In this document: positions 1-8,733 of the stretch, in pieces
Position numbering within the stretch: position 1 is the first letter of the stretch
Layout of the letters: each line of letters opens with the position of its first letter
NCBI GenBank assembly: GCA_951813555.1
Contig: OX638344.1
Coordinates: 248,001 to 312,000 of the forward strand
Length of the DNA stretch: 64,000 bases
DNA from: an uncultured Acidimicrobiales bacterium
GTDB lineage: Bacteria; Actinomycetota; Acidimicrobiia; Acidimicrobiales; Bin134
Direction of reading: 5' to 3'
Made by a program: the position numbers and the translations under genes
The notes under the pieces: model-generated
The model's database searches: none
Told to the model about the DNA's origin: nothing
What the model saw: only the letters and a program-made list of their open reading frames with translations

Positions 1-362
1 TCAATTGGCGGGATGCGGTCGCGGATGGGAATCACCTGGATACCGATGCGCAGCTCGTCGAGATCGATGGTGCGGGTGGAGAAATCAGTGGCCCAATCGG
101 CCGATACCCGGGCCAGATCACCGGTGGGCCCGTCACCGCCGGTGATCACCGTCGAGGTGGGTGCTGCAACTACTGCGGGGGTCGACGTCGCAGTGGCGGG
201 AGCGGCGGTTGACTCGGCGGTGGGGTCGGGTTCCGCCGTGACCTCGGCAGCAGCGGTAGCCGCTGGCGTCTCGGGAACGGCTGTCGGGTCGGCCGAGGGG
301 TCAGAGCTGCCACAGGCCGAGAGGGCCAGCACCGCCGCTACCAGCGCGGCGAGGCGCTTCAT
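1..362 (-). CDS. DUF3179-like lipoprotein, N-terminal part (runs off window start)
   Basis: The reading frame starts with ATG at 362 and is open to the window edge. The N-terminus (MKRLAALVAAVLALSACGSS) is a lipoprotein signal peptide with a Cys lipobox near residue 17. About 50 residues rich in Ala, Thr, Pro and Glu follow as a linker. The visible part ends in IPIRDRIPPI, which resembles the start of the DUF3179 domain; that assignment rests on a short stretch. The start overlaps the stop of the upstream XdhC-like gene by ATGA, so translation is probably coupled. Function is unknown; it is probably an outer-face lipoprotein. Confidence 0.7.
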   Translation of the reverse strand, partial: MKRLAALVAAVLALSACGSSDPSADPTAVPETPAATAAAEVTAEPDPTAESTAAPATATSTPAVVAAPTSTVITGGDGPTGDLARVSADWATDFSTRTIDLDELRIGIQVIPIRDRIPPI

Positions 363-1159
363 CCGTCAGCCGGCGGGCGGTGGATGGGGCCTTTGCTGTC
401 GCGCAGCGACGGTGCGTTGTGGCCGGTGCGGTTGGCGATGATCTCGGCACACACCGAGATGGCGGTCTCCTCCGGGGTGCGGGAGCCGATGTCCAGCCCG
501 ATGGGGGCCATGAGACGGTCGATCCCCTTCTCATCCACGCCCACTTCGCGCAGCCGCTCAAGCCGGGTGGCGTGGGTGCGGCGGCTCCCCATGACTCCGA
601 TATAGCCCACATCGGTGGCCACCGCCCGCTGCACGGCGGGCACGTCGAATTTGGGGTCGTGAGTGAGGATGCACACCGCGTCGTGGGGGCCGAGGCGGTC
701 GCCATAGGTGTCGAACACCTCGTCGGGCCAGGCCACCATCACCCGGTCGGCCATGGGAAACCGCTTGACGGTGGCGAACACCGATCGGGCATCGGCCACA
801 ATCACGTTGAACCCCAGCAGCTTGCCCGACCGGGCCAGCGCGGCGGTGAAGTCCACCGCTCCGAAGACGAGCATGATCGGCGGCGGTGAGAACGACTCGA
901 TGAACACCGACACATCGGTCTCCCGAGCCTGCCCCTCGGCGCCGTAGTGGCGCACACCGGTGCGGCCGGCGGCCAGCTCCCCCACCGCGTCCCGGCTCAC
1001 GATCCGGTCGAGCTCGGGATGGCCCAGGGTGCCGAATATGTCGCCGTCGGGCTCCACCACCAGCTTGGCTCCGGCATTGGGGCCTTCAATGACGGTGGAC
1101 AGCGCGACCGGCCGCTCGTCGATGATGGCATCGCGCAGCCGTTCGTAGAGCTCGGCCAC
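359..1159 (-). CDS. XdhC/CoxI family protein, Rossmann-domain part
   Basis: This 266-residue protein has an N-terminal XdhC-like segment and, from about residue 90, a Rossmann-type C-terminal domain (LVFGAVDFTAALARSGKLLG) with the MGSRRT motif typical of XdhC_C. XdhC/CoxI proteins mature or insert the molybdenum cofactor of xanthine- and CO-dehydrogenase-like enzymes. It lies 2 bp downstream of a second, shorter XdhC-type gene and is coupled by ATGA to the lipoprotein after it. The context, coxS/coxM with MoxR and CoxE, supports a chaperone role for a molybdenum hydroxylase. Confidence 0.88.
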   Translation of the reverse strand: MAELYERLRDAIIDERPVALSTVIEGPNAGAKLVVEPDGDIFGTLGHPELDRIVSRDAVGELAAGRTGVRHYGAEGQARETDVSVFIESFSPPPIMLVFGAVDFTAALARSGKLLGFNVIVADARSVFATVKRFPMADRVMVAWPDEVFDTYGDRLGPHDAVCILTHDPKFDVPAVQRAVATDVGYIGVMGSRRTHATRLERLREVGVDEKGIDRLMAPIGLDIGSRTPEETAISVCAEIIANRTGHNAPSLRDSKGPIHRPPADG

Positions 1160-1161
1160 CG

Positions 1162-1476
1162 CTACCAGTCCAGTGGCTCGATGAACAGGCGGATAGTGCC
1201 CCCGCAGGTGAGCCCCACTGCGAAGGCCTCGTCGTCGCTGTAGCCGAAGCTGACCATGCGCCTCTCGCCGGTTTCGAGGATGTCGAGGGCCTCAACCACT
1301 ACCGCGCCCTCCACGCAGCCTCCCGACACTGATCCGATGACATCGCCGTTGTCGCTGACGGCCATGGCCGCTCCGGGGTCACGGGGGCCGGAGCCCTCCA
1401 CGTTGACCACCCGGGCCAACGCCACCCGCCGGCCCTCGGCCCGCCAGGCGTCCAGGTCGGCCAAGATCTCCTTCAT
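1162..1476 (-). CDS. XdhC/CoxI family protein, short N-domain type
   Basis: This 104-residue protein corresponds to the XdhC N-terminal domain only. It carries the conserved GSGPRDPGAAMAV and GSVSGGCVEG segments and a GLTCGGTI motif. In many organisms this domain is fused to the Rossmann domain; here two adjacent genes encode XdhC-type proteins. The ATG overlaps the stop of the CoxE-like gene (ATGA), so it belongs to the same transcript. The inferred role is maturation of a molybdopterin enzyme. Confidence 0.88.
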   Translation of the reverse strand: MKEILADLDAWRAEGRRVALARVVNVEGSGPRDPGAAMAVSDNGDVIGSVSGGCVEGAVVVEALDILETGERRMVSFGYSDDEAFAVGLTCGGTIRLFIEPLDW

Positions 1477-2627
1477 ACCGCGGCTCCGATGATGGGGATG
1501 GGCTCGGCTGGGCCCCGGTCGTCGGCCAGCACATCAGCCAGGCGCTCCAGGGAATGCAGCGAGTGGCCCTCGATGAAGTCGTCGACGTGGGGCAGGGCGG
1601 AGGCCATGCCCTGGGCCAGCGGCTGGTAGCCGGGCGTGGCCTTCAGCGGATTCACCCACACGAGTCTATGGGTCACCCGGTGCAATCGGGCCATCTGCTC
1701 GGCCATCACCTCGGGGGCGCCCCGGTCCCAGCCGTCGCTCAAGATGACCACCGTTGCCCCCCGGGCCATGCCCCGGATACCCCACATCTCGTTGAACTCG
1801 GCCAGGGTGTCGCCCAGCCGGGTGCCGCCCGACCAGTCGCTCACCGCGTCAGCCGCCGCGCCCAGCGCTCGATCGGGGTCGTGCGACGACAGCTCCCGCG
1901 TGATCCGGGTCAGCCGGGTGCCGATGGTGAACACCTCCACCCGGCGGCGCCCCACTACCGCGGCGTGGACGAAGCGGATGAGCGCTCGGGCGTAGGATTC
2001 CATCGACCCGGAGATGTCCAGCAATAGCACCACCCGGCGTAGCCGCTGGCCCGGCTCGGTGTACCAGCGGCGAACCGGTTCCCCGCCGCTGCGGATGGCG
2101 GCCCGCACCGTGCGTCGCAGCTCGGGGTGACCGGCAGTGCGGTGGGTGCGGCGTCGGCGACGAGACCGGCGGGTCCCGCCGATCCGGGCCATGGCGGCCA
2201 TAAGGCGGTGGGCCTCGGAGAGCTCGTCGCCGCTGTAGTCGGCGAAGTCCTTGTCGCGCAGCACCTCGTGGCGGCTCCACCGCAGGGTGAGCGACGGGTC
2301 GGCAGGGTCATCCTCACCTCCGTCGTCGTCGGCGTCATCATCGCCGTCGTCGTCTACCACCAGAGTGATGGGCTGGGTCACCTCCACTACTGGGGTGGCC
2401 ACAAGCTGCTGTCCGCCGTAGTAGGCGTCGAAGATCTTGTCGTAGAGCTCGATGTCGTCGGGCTCGGTAACCAGAGTGGCCCGGCCGGCCCAGTACACCG
2501 AGCTGCGCTGCTCGAGGCCCACCGCGCCGAGAGCCTGGTAGTAGTTCACCGACGACCCCACAGCCACGTCGACGCCGGCGCCCCGCAACGCGTTGACGAA
2601 ACCGACGGCGAGTTCGTCAGCCTGCAC
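1473..2627 (-). CDS. CoxE-like von Willebrand A domain protein
   Basis: The protein is 384 residues. The middle holds an acidic low-complexity stretch (DDDGDDDADDDGGEDD, about residues 93-108) and an Arg-rich stretch. The C-terminal half is a VWA domain with a MIDAS motif (LLLDISGSM) and a later TVVILSDGWDRG segment. This is the CoxE architecture. CoxE works with a MoxR-type AAA ATPase in post-translational activation of CO dehydrogenase-like enzymes. The MoxR gene lies directly upstream and the XdhC genes directly downstream. Confidence 0.88.
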   Translation of the reverse strand: MQADELAVGFVNALRGAGVDVAVGSSVNYYQALGAVGLEQRSSVYWAGRATLVTEPDDIELYDKIFDAYYGGQQLVATPVVEVTQPITLVVDDDGDDDADDDGGEDDPADPSLTLRWSRHEVLRDKDFADYSGDELSEAHRLMAAMARIGGTRRSRRRRRTHRTAGHPELRRTVRAAIRSGGEPVRRWYTEPGQRLRRVVLLLDISGSMESYARALIRFVHAAVVGRRRVEVFTIGTRLTRITRELSSHDPDRALGAAADAVSDWSGGTRLGDTLAEFNEMWGIRGMARGATVVILSDGWDRGAPEVMAEQMARLHRVTHRLVWVNPLKATPGYQPLAQGMASALPHVDDFIEGHSLHSLERLADVLADDRGPAEPIPIIGAAV

Positions 2628-2678
2628 GGGCAGAAGCCGAATCGGGGAACGGTAGCGCCATGGGCTGCCAATCAGGAC

Positions 2679-3518
2679 TTATCCGGCGCGGGCGATGGCC
2701 TGCTCGATCAGGCCGCCGATTCCCTGGTCGACCACACGCTGCTGGTCTTCCCGGTACTTCAGCACCGAGCCCAGGCTTGCTTGGGTTATCTCCGGAGTCA
2801 GCTCGGCCGCACCCAGGCGGCCCAAAGCCAAGCTCCAGTCGATGCTCTCGGCCACGCCGGGCGGCTTGTACAGGCCCAGCTCCCGGAATGCGGCCACCGC
2901 AGCGGCCACCTGCCGGGCCAGCAACTCGCTCACCCCGGAAGCCCGTCGCCCGATGATGGCCACCTCCCGCTCGAACTCGGGGTGCTCCACCCAGTGGTAC
3001 AGACAGCGCCGCTTGAGGGCATCGTGGACGTCGCGGGTGCGGTTGGAGGTGATGATCACTCGGGGTGGCGTCGCCGCTGCGAACCGGCCGATCTCGGGCA
3101 CGGTCACCGCATAGTCGGACAGGATCTCCAGCAGGAACGCCTCAAACTCGTCGTCGGCCCGATCGACCTCGTCGATCAGCAGCACCGGGGACGGGCCCTC
3201 CACCGCGGCGATGGCCCGCAGCAGGGGGCGCCTGATGAGGAATCGCTCGGAGTACAGCTCGTCTTCCAGGGCATCGGCGGTCTCCTGGGTGGCGCCGCCG
3301 GTGGCCTCTGCGGTGCGGAGGTGCAATAGCTGGCGGGAGTAGTCCCATTCGTACACTGCTTGGGCCACGTCGATGCCCTCGTAGCACTGAAGGCGGATCA
3401 GCTCGGCGTCGGTCCATGTTGCCAGAGCCTTGGCCGTCTCGGTCTTGCCCACGCCGGGCTCGCCCTCCAAGAGCAGAGGGCGGTTGAGGGTCATGGCCAA
3501 GAACACGGCCGTGGCCAA
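2679..3518 (-). CDS. MoxR-family AAA ATPase (CoxD-like)
   Basis: The frame encodes Walker A (GEPGVGKT), Walker B (VLLIDEVDRAD) and sensor segments (VIITSNRTRDVHDALKRR) of the MoxR/CoxD family. These act with CoxE in cofactor maturation. The listed start is a TTG, but the frame stays open upstream through the coxM stop at 3604. That extra stretch (ADGLKSCDYLADEGLATAVF) looks like the normal N-terminus of the family. No ATG, GTG or TTG is present there, so the true start may be CTG or another rare codon. Family assignment is firm; the start is not. Confidence 0.88.
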   Translation of the reverse strand: MATAVFLAMTLNRPLLLEGEPGVGKTETAKALATWTDAELIRLQCYEGIDVAQAVYEWDYSRQLLHLRTAEATGGATQETADALEDELYSERFLIRRPLLRAIAAVEGPSPVLLIDEVDRADDEFEAFLLEILSDYAVTVPEIGRFAAATPPRVIITSNRTRDVHDALKRRCLYHWVEHPEFEREVAIIGRRASGVSELLARQVAAAVAAFRELGLYKPPGVAESIDWSLALGRLGAAELTPEITQASLGSVLKYREDQQRVVDQGIGGLIEQAIARAG

Positions 3519-3603
3519 CCCCTCGTCGGCCAGGTAGTCGCAGCTCTTCAGCCCGTCGGCTACCTCGGCGGCCGAAGAGGGCTGAGAGCCCAGGCTAGGA
3601 GAG

Positions 3604-4428
3604 TTAGCGTCCAGCGGCTTCGAGCGCCCGGCGGGTGAGCACCCGGGCGAGGTGCTCGCGGTACTCGGGTCCGGCGTTCAGGTCGGATGGCGGGTTGGTT
3701 CCCTCAGCAGCCGCTTCGGCCGCGTCGGCGGCAGGCGCGCCCCCGACCAGCGCAGCTTCCACTCCGGCGGCCCGCACAGGAGTGCTGTCCATGTTCACCA
3801 GGCCCACACCGGCGTTGCCGTTGGCCACGATGGCCGACACGCCCACGATGGCCCAATCTTGGGCCCGGCGGTTGAACTTCTGGAAGCCCCACGTGGCGTC
3901 GGGCATCTTCGGCACCCGGATCTCGGTGAGCAGCTCGTCGTCACCCAAAGATGTCTCCAGGAACCCGGTGAAAAAGTCGTCCACCGAGATCTGCCGCTCG
4001 CCGCCCGGTCCCCGGGCCACGAGGGTGGCCCGCATAGCCAACATCACCGAAGGCAGGTCGGATGCGGGGTCGCCGTGGGCAATCGAGCCGCCGATGGTAC
4101 CCCGGTGGCGCACCTGGGGATCGCCGACGTGGCTGGTGGCCTCGGCCAGCAGCCCGGCCTGCGACTGCACCAGCTCGCTGGTCTCCACGTCGCGATGGCG
4201 GGTGAGGGCGCCGATGGCCAGATGGTCGCCGGCGTCGTTGATATAGCTGAGGTCGTCGAGGCGGCCGATGTCCACCAGCACTGCGGGGGTGGACAACCGC
4301 AGTTTCATCAGGGGCAGAAGCGAGTGGCCCCCGGCCAGCAGCTTGGCCTCGTCGCCGTGCTCGGCCAGCGCGGCCAGCGCCTCTTCGGCCGATCCGGCCC
4401 GGATGTAGTCGAATGCCGCAGGAATCAT
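3604..4428 (-). CDS. coxM: FAD-binding subunit of a CO dehydrogenase-like molybdenum hydroxylase
   Basis: The protein has 274 residues counting from the ATG at 4428, which overlaps the coxS stop (ATGA); a longer open frame upstream lacks family similarity. It begins [11 protein letters not shown] and carries the FAD-binding motifs AGGHSLLP and [16 protein letters not shown] of the medium subunit. It would carry electrons from the 2Fe-2S subunit to FAD. Subunit similarity does not fix the substrate: CoxM-like proteins serve several molybdenum hydroxylases besides CO dehydrogenase. Confidence 0.92.
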   Translation of the reverse strand: MIPAAFDYIRAGSAEEALAALAEHGDEAKLLAGGHSLLPLMKLRLSTPAVLVDIGRLDDLSYINDAGDHLAIGALTRHRDVETSELVQSQAGLLAEATSHVGDPQVRHRGTIGGSIAHGDPASDLPSVMLAMRATLVARGPGGERQISVDDFFTGFLETSLGDDELLTEIRVPKMPDATWGFQKFNRRAQDWAIVGVSAIVANGNAGVGLVNMDSTPVRAAGVEAALVGGAPAADAAEAAAEGTNPPSDLNAGPEYREHLARVLTRRALEAAGR

Positions 4429-4886
4429 GACGAGGCCTCCGCGCAGTGCAATACAGCTTTGACGATGTTGTGATAGCCGGTGCAACGACACAGGTTGCCC
4501 TCGAGCCCGATGCGCACCTCTCGTTCAGAGGGGTCGGGGTTCTCATCCAGCAGCGAGACCGCGGCCATGACCATGCCCGGCGTGCAATAGCCGCACTGGA
4601 GGGCGTGGCACTGGCGGAACGACTCCTGCATGGGATGGAGCACGTCGCCGTCGGCCAGGCCCTCGATGGTGAGAAGGTCTTGACCGTCGGCCTGCACAGC
4701 CAGCATGGTGCAGGACTTGACCGACTCGCCGTTCACATGGATGGTGCAGGCCCCGCACGAGGAGGTGTCGCACCCGATGTTGGTGCCGGTGAGGCCAACC
4801 ACGTCGCGGATGTAGTGAACCAGCAGCGTGCGCGGCTCGACATCGTGCGTATGGCTGTCCCCGTTGATGGTGACCGAAACTTCCAC
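4425..4886 (-). CDS. coxS: 2Fe-2S subunit of a CO dehydrogenase-like molybdenum hydroxylase
   Basis: The 153-residue protein has both iron-sulfur cluster motifs of the small subunit: the plant-ferredoxin type ([16 protein letters not shown], with a further Cys at SC) in the first half and CGYCTPGM ... NLCRCTGY in the second. It is the first gene of the minus-strand cox-like operon, and its stop overlaps the coxM start. No large catalytic subunit gene lies on either side, which is unusual for this operon. Confidence 0.93.
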   Translation of the reverse strand: MEVSVTINGDSHTHDVEPRTLLVHYIRDVVGLTGTNIGCDTSSCGACTIHVNGESVKSCTMLAVQADGQDLLTIEGLADGDVLHPMQESFRQCHALQCGYCTPGMVMAAVSLLDENPDPSEREVRIGLEGNLCRCTGYHNIVKAVLHCAEASS

Positions 4887-5760
4887 GGCATCTCCCTACT
4901 CGTTTTCCGGGTCCGCGAGAAATCTAGTACACCCACCCCCTCTCAGGTCACGCCGGACGGCAACGCAGCCATAACGCCTAGACCCCCCAAAGGAACTCGA
5001 CGAATGCAGAGCAGGTACAAGAGTCTCCTCAATCCTGTGGGCGGGGAGACTTTGGGAATGGTCGACCGCCATGACCATAACCGTGGGGGAACGGCGGAAC
5101 GCCGAACCGCCGAACCGCCGAATTGCTCTACCACCGTAGAGCCCTAGCCGTCGGACGACCGATCTAGCGATGTTGTCAGCGACCCCAAGCGATTCGGCTA
5201 TCAGTCTCGCGGCGTCATCAGGACGCCCTCCCGCCTCGGCTACCAGCCTAGGAATCCTATGGTCAAGTCCCCCGGCCTCGGCAAGAATCCTGCATAGCCA
5301 AAGGGCACCGACCGTGCCGGGATCGGGAGGGCAAACCGCTATGGGGTGCTTCTAGAACTTGCGGGTAGCAGGTGGTAGTCGTAGTCGATCCAGCCATGCA
5401 ACCTCGTCTCGCGCTAGGTGAAAGGCAATGGCCGTGGGAACATCATTGTGTTCTTGTAAGGTCAACGACGGTGGCAACGACTGCCTTCCCAATTGAACGA
5501 CGTGCCACCCGAACAACGCCGCAACAATGGCATCTTGTTCAGTGTCGTCAAACAAGAATGAGTCTGTGAAGCGGGGGATACGGCCACGTCCTGTGAGCTC
5601 GGCAATCGCTATCTCGACCGCGCCACCATCGCCCCCAACCTCAGCACTCCAGACCTGGCGTACTTCGCTTGGAACGACTGGCGTATTGGGTGGTCCTGAC
5701 CGCGAACTGGGAATCAGCCCACCGTGATTTAGCTGTCGGACTGCAATATGGTGGTTATGA
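4887..5760. other. Region without a convincing gene
   Basis: The stretch between coxS and the toxin-antitoxin pair has several short open frames, none of which I recognise. The best is a 142-residue minus-strand frame at 5352-5780; past its TAG the same frame runs on to about 5155 with plausible-looking residues (GTVGALWLCRILAEAGGLDH), so it could be a decayed gene. Near 5092-5122 a short repeat of CCGAACCG occurs. The coxS promoter should lie near 4887-5000, but I could not pick out clear boxes. Confidence 0.35.
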
Positions 5761-5776
5761 AAGGAGGCAGGCCCTG
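5761..5776 (+). promoter_or_regulatory. Ribosome binding site that decides a CTG start
   Basis: AAGGAGG at 5761-5767 is a near-perfect Shine-Dalgarno sequence. Six bases later lies an in-frame CTG at 5774. The only conventional in-frame start upstream is a TTG at 5669 without such a site, and the extra residues from there do not look like the family. CTG at 5774 is therefore the best start for the antitoxin gene. Confidence 0.6.
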
Positions 5777-6496
5777 ACACTCGTAGATGACCACCGGTTT
5801 AATGTGCCGCTCTACACCATTGGAGAGGCGGCACGGATCGTGGACGTCCCGGCCTCGACCCTGGCTAGTTGGGCCAAGGGGTACGTGCGGCGCTTTCCCG
5901 ACCGCCCTGAAGTCTCCGGTGAGCCCGTGCTCACTTACCTACCGACCGGTACGTTCAGGGGGCCCTCCATTCCGTTCATCGGATTGGCCGAGGGGCTTGT
6001 GCTCGCTGCTATCCGCAGAAGTGGAGTGCCGATGCAGCGAGTTCGTCCAGCGCTAGATGAGCTGCAACGGCAGATGGGAATCGACCATGCCCTGGCCTCT
6101 AAACGGCTATACACCGACGGTGCCGAACTTCTGTTCGACTACGCCGAGCAGAACCAGGATGCTGGCCGAGGTCCAAGAACAAAAGACCTGGTGGTGATTC
6201 GTAATGGCCAACGAGTGTTCGCGGAGATCATCGAGCAATACCTCAAACTCATTCGCTACGGCCCGGATGGATATGCCTCCATCATCCAGGTTCCGGCATA
6301 CCGCGAAGCGAAGGTTGTGGCCGACCCTGGCCGATCGTTCGGCTCTCCTGTCTTTGAGCGCGGCGGCGCGCGAGTCTCTGATGTGCTCGAACGCTTCTGG
6401 GCCGGGGAATCCCTCAGTGAATTGAGCGAAGAGTTCGGCGTTCCGCCCCACCAGCTCGAGGACGTCGTCCGTGCAACATCCCGACGGGCTGCCTGA
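5774..6496 (+). CDS. DUF433/MerR-like antitoxin of a VapBC45-type pair
   Basis: From the CTG start the protein has 240 residues. Near the N-terminus is a helix-turn-helix-like segment (YTIGEAARIVDVPASTLASW). The C-terminus (GGARVSDVLERFWAGESLSELSEEFGVPPHQLEDVVRA) is the DUF433 domain, found in antitoxins. It probably binds its own promoter and neutralises the toxin encoded next. The toxin gene begins inside its 3' end with a 26-bp overlap, typical of a coupled toxin-antitoxin operon. The exact cellular target is unknown. Confidence 0.82.
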   Translation: MTLVDDHRFNVPLYTIGEAARIVDVPASTLASWAKGYVRRFPDRPEVSGEPVLTYLPTGTFRGPSIPFIGLAEGLVLAAIRRSGVPMQRVRPALDELQRQMGIDHALASKRLYTDGAELLFDYAEQNQDAGRGPRTKDLVVIRNGQRVFAEIIEQYLKLIRYGPDGYASIIQVPAYREAKVVADPGRSFGSPVFERGGARVSDVLERFWAGESLSELSEEFGVPPHQLEDVVRATSRRAA

Positions 6497-6890
6497 CCTC
6501 TTTCTTGACCGAAGCTTGGGACGGATCAAAGTCCCCGAGTTGCTACGCGCTGCAGGCCTGCGGCTGGTCACACTGGCTGAGCACTATGGTATCCCAGCTG
6601 ACGAGGATATCGACGACGAAGACTGGCTGAGGCTGGCTAGCTCGCAAGACTGGGTCGTGTTCATGAAGGACACTCGGATTCGCTACAACCGGCGAGAGCG
6701 TGATGTGGTGGTGGCCCACTCGGTCCGCTGTTTCTGTCTGTCCAGCCAGCAACTCAAGGCCGACGATATGGCGGCTCGATACTTGGACAACCTCGACGCG
6801 ATAACCCAAGCGTGCCAAGAGCCCGGACCCTTCATCTACGCCGTCCACAAGAACCGGATCGAACGTCTCCCCTTAGAAACAGACGCCTAA
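6471..6890 (+). CDS. PIN-like toxin (VapC45 type)
   Basis: This 139-residue protein starts with GTG at 6471 inside the antitoxin gene. It matches the PIN-like VapC45 pattern: an early Asp in DLFLDRSLG, then LRAAGLRLVTLAEHYG, an acidic stretch (ADEDIDDEDW), WVVFMKDTRIR, and a C-terminal FIYAVHKNRIERL. PIN-domain toxins are metal-dependent ribonucleases; the acidic residues are the likely metal ligands. It follows the DUF433 antitoxin. Confidence 0.82.
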   Translation: MQHPDGLPDLFLDRSLGRIKVPELLRAAGLRLVTLAEHYGIPADEDIDDEDWLRLASSQDWVVFMKDTRIRYNRRERDVVVAHSVRCFCLSSQQLKADDMAARYLDNLDAITQACQEPGPFIYAVHKNRIERLPLETDA

Positions 6891-6921
6891 ATCGGATGGG
6901 TAAGGGCTACCCGCAGACGCT

Positions 6922-7353
6922 TCAGGCGGGGCGCCAGGCGAGGAGGGTGAAGGGGCCTTGGTCGTCGGTGTGGTCTTCGAAGGCCACTTCGATGGGCTGG
7001 CCGGGGGCGGGCTCGGCGTCGCCTTGCCAGGCGGCGGGCAGGCACAAGTCGTCCTGCTCGCCGAGGCGGCCAAGCACCACGGTGTAGGGAGAGGCGAACC
7101 CGGGCAAGAAGGCGTGGTGGTTCACCACCCAGCTCTCAACCGTGGCCCGACCCGACAGCGGCGTCCATGTGTACTCGAAGGAGGCGCACCGCCCGCACAT
7201 GGCCCGGGGGGGCCACCGCCACGCCCCGCACCCGTCGCAGCGCGGCAACTCGAAGCTGTGCTGGTTGATGCGCTCCCACCACGGCGCCGAGTCCCGCTCG
7301 GGGTAGGGCCGGGGCTTGGGGGCCTGGTCGGTCGGGCGATCTGCCGCAGTCAT
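6922..7353 (-). CDS. DUF35 OB-fold / zinc-ribbon protein, thiolase partner
   Basis: The ATG at 7353 is preceded by AGGAGGAGTCG, which fixes this start over a longer upstream frame. The 143-residue protein has a rubredoxin-like zinc ribbon (RCDGCGAWRWPPRAMCGRC) followed by an OB-fold segment (SWVVNHHAFLPGF). DUF35 proteins pair with thiolase-like acyl-CoA enzymes. The thiolase-like gene at 8711-9880 on the same strand is the obvious partner, although an oppositely oriented MFS gene lies between them. Confidence 0.85.
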   Translation of the reverse strand: MTAADRPTDQAPKPRPYPERDSAPWWERINQHSFELPRCDGCGAWRWPPRAMCGRCASFEYTWTPLSGRATVESWVVNHHAFLPGFASPYTVVLGRLGEQDDLCLPAAWQGDAEPAPGQPIEVAFEDHTDDQGPFTLLAWRPA

Positions 7354-7467
7354 CGACTCCTCCTCACTACGAAAAAGACTGTCACAACCCTGACCTAGAG
7401 TGGGTCGGGAAGAAGAGCCATCTCTGTAGAGGAACGATCCAGTAGAGCCCACCAGTAGAGATCAGAC

Positions 7468-8733
7468 ATGCTGACAGAGCGGGCGGCAGCCCATCAGCGG
7501 ACGACGCGGACGCTGATGGCTTCGGTGATTCCCACCACCGCGGCCATGGCGTCCTCGTTTTCTGCCGCGGCAGTTCTGGGCAAAGAGATCACCGGAAGCG
7601 AGACCCTGGCCGGGCTGGCTGTCGCCGCGATGCAGGTGGGCAGCGTATTCACAACGGTTCCCCTGGCTCGCCGAATGGCTCAACTGGGCCGGCGCCGGGG
7701 AATGGTGGCGGGATGGTCGATAGGGGCAGTCGGGGCATCGCTGGCATTCGTGGCCGCGGTGGCCGACTTCTATCCACTGCTGGTGCTGGGGATCCTCGGC
7801 GTCGGCGCGGGGAATGCCACCAACTTCGCGGCCCGCTTTGCCGCGGCCGACCTGGCACCGGAAAACCGTCGGGCTCGGGCTATCGGAATGCTGGTGTGGG
7901 CGGCCACGGTCGGCGCGGCACTTGGCCCGACAATCGCCTTGGGCCCTGCGGCTGACCTGGCCCGGTTCACAGGCCTTCCAGAATTGTCCGGCCCCTACCT
8001 GCTGGGCGTAGTGCTCTTCATCATCGGCCTGACCGCTACCCAGCTTTGGCTGCGCCCCGACCCGCTGGAAGTGCTGGGCACAATCGGAGCCGACACCGTG
8101 CGCCCGGCATCTCCCATGGTGGTGGGACGCCGAATCGCCACCGTGCCCGCCGCCCGTTTGGCCGTTATCGCCATGCTCACCGGTCAGGCGGTGATGGTGG
8201 GGGTGATGACCATGACGCCGCTCCATATGGAAAACGGCGACCATCAACTAAGGGTGATCGGCTGGGTGATCTCGGTCCACGTCATCGGGATGTACGCCTT
8301 CTCCCCCATCGTGGGCTGGCTGGTCGACCGAATGGGGCCTCATCTGATAATCGGTATGGGCGGGGTGACCTTGTGCATCGGGGCCGAGACGGCGGCCCAC
8401 ACCAGTGCAGAAGACAGCCTGGGCATGTTCGTAGGCTTGATGTTGGTCGGTTTGGGCTGGAGTTTCGGGCTGATCGCGGGGAGCGCGATGCTCACCGGCG
8501 CCTTCCCGGTTGATCAACGAGTGGAGGTTCAAGGGGGCGCTGATTTCATAATGACCACCAGTGGCGCGATCGCCGGGCTGGGTGCCGGCGCGGCGGTCGA
8601 GGCAGTCGGCTTTCACCTGCTGAGCCACTGGGCCGGGCTGAGCGCCCTGTTGCTGGTGGCCGCGGCAGCCGCCGCCTGGTACACGGCCCGCCAAGAGCGG
8701 GCCAGGCCGATCAGCTATCGCGGCGCAGGATGA
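7468..8733 (+). CDS. Major facilitator superfamily transporter
   Basis: The 421-residue protein has the alternating hydrophobic pattern of about 12 membrane spans. The loop between helices 2 and 3 reads RRMAQLGRRRGMV, the usual basic MFS signature region. A second basic-loop motif (GWLVDRMGP) opens the second half. No substrate can be assigned. The 3' end overlaps the convergent thiolase-like gene by 23 bp. The ORF begins at an ATG 115 bp from the divergent DUF35 start, so the two share a promoter region. Confidence 0.88.
   Translation: MLTERAAAHQRTTRTLMASVIPTTAAMASSFSAAAVLGKEITGSETLAGLAVAAMQVGSVFTTVPLARRMAQLGRRRGMVAGWSIGAVGASLAFVAAVADFYPLLVLGILGVGAGNATNFAARFAAADLAPENRRARAIGMLVWAATVGAALGPTIALGPAADLARFTGLPELSGPYLLGVVLFIIGLTATQLWLRPDPLEVLGTIGADTVRPASPMVVGRRIATVPAARLAVIAMLTGQAVMVGVMTMTPLHMENGDHQLRVIGWVISVHVIGMYAFSPIVGWLVDRMGPHLIIGMGGVTLCIGAETAAHTSAEDSLGMFVGLMLVGLGWSFGLIAGSAMLTGAFPVDQRVEVQGGADFIMTTSGAIAGLGAGAAVEAVGFHLLSHWAGLSALLLVAAAAAAWYTARQERARPISYRGAG

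Noticed and set aside
5352..5780. 142-codon minus-strand frame before the toxin-antitoxin pair
   Set aside because: No recognised motif; it overlaps the antitoxin ribosome site and start. Kept only as a possible decayed gene in the region note.
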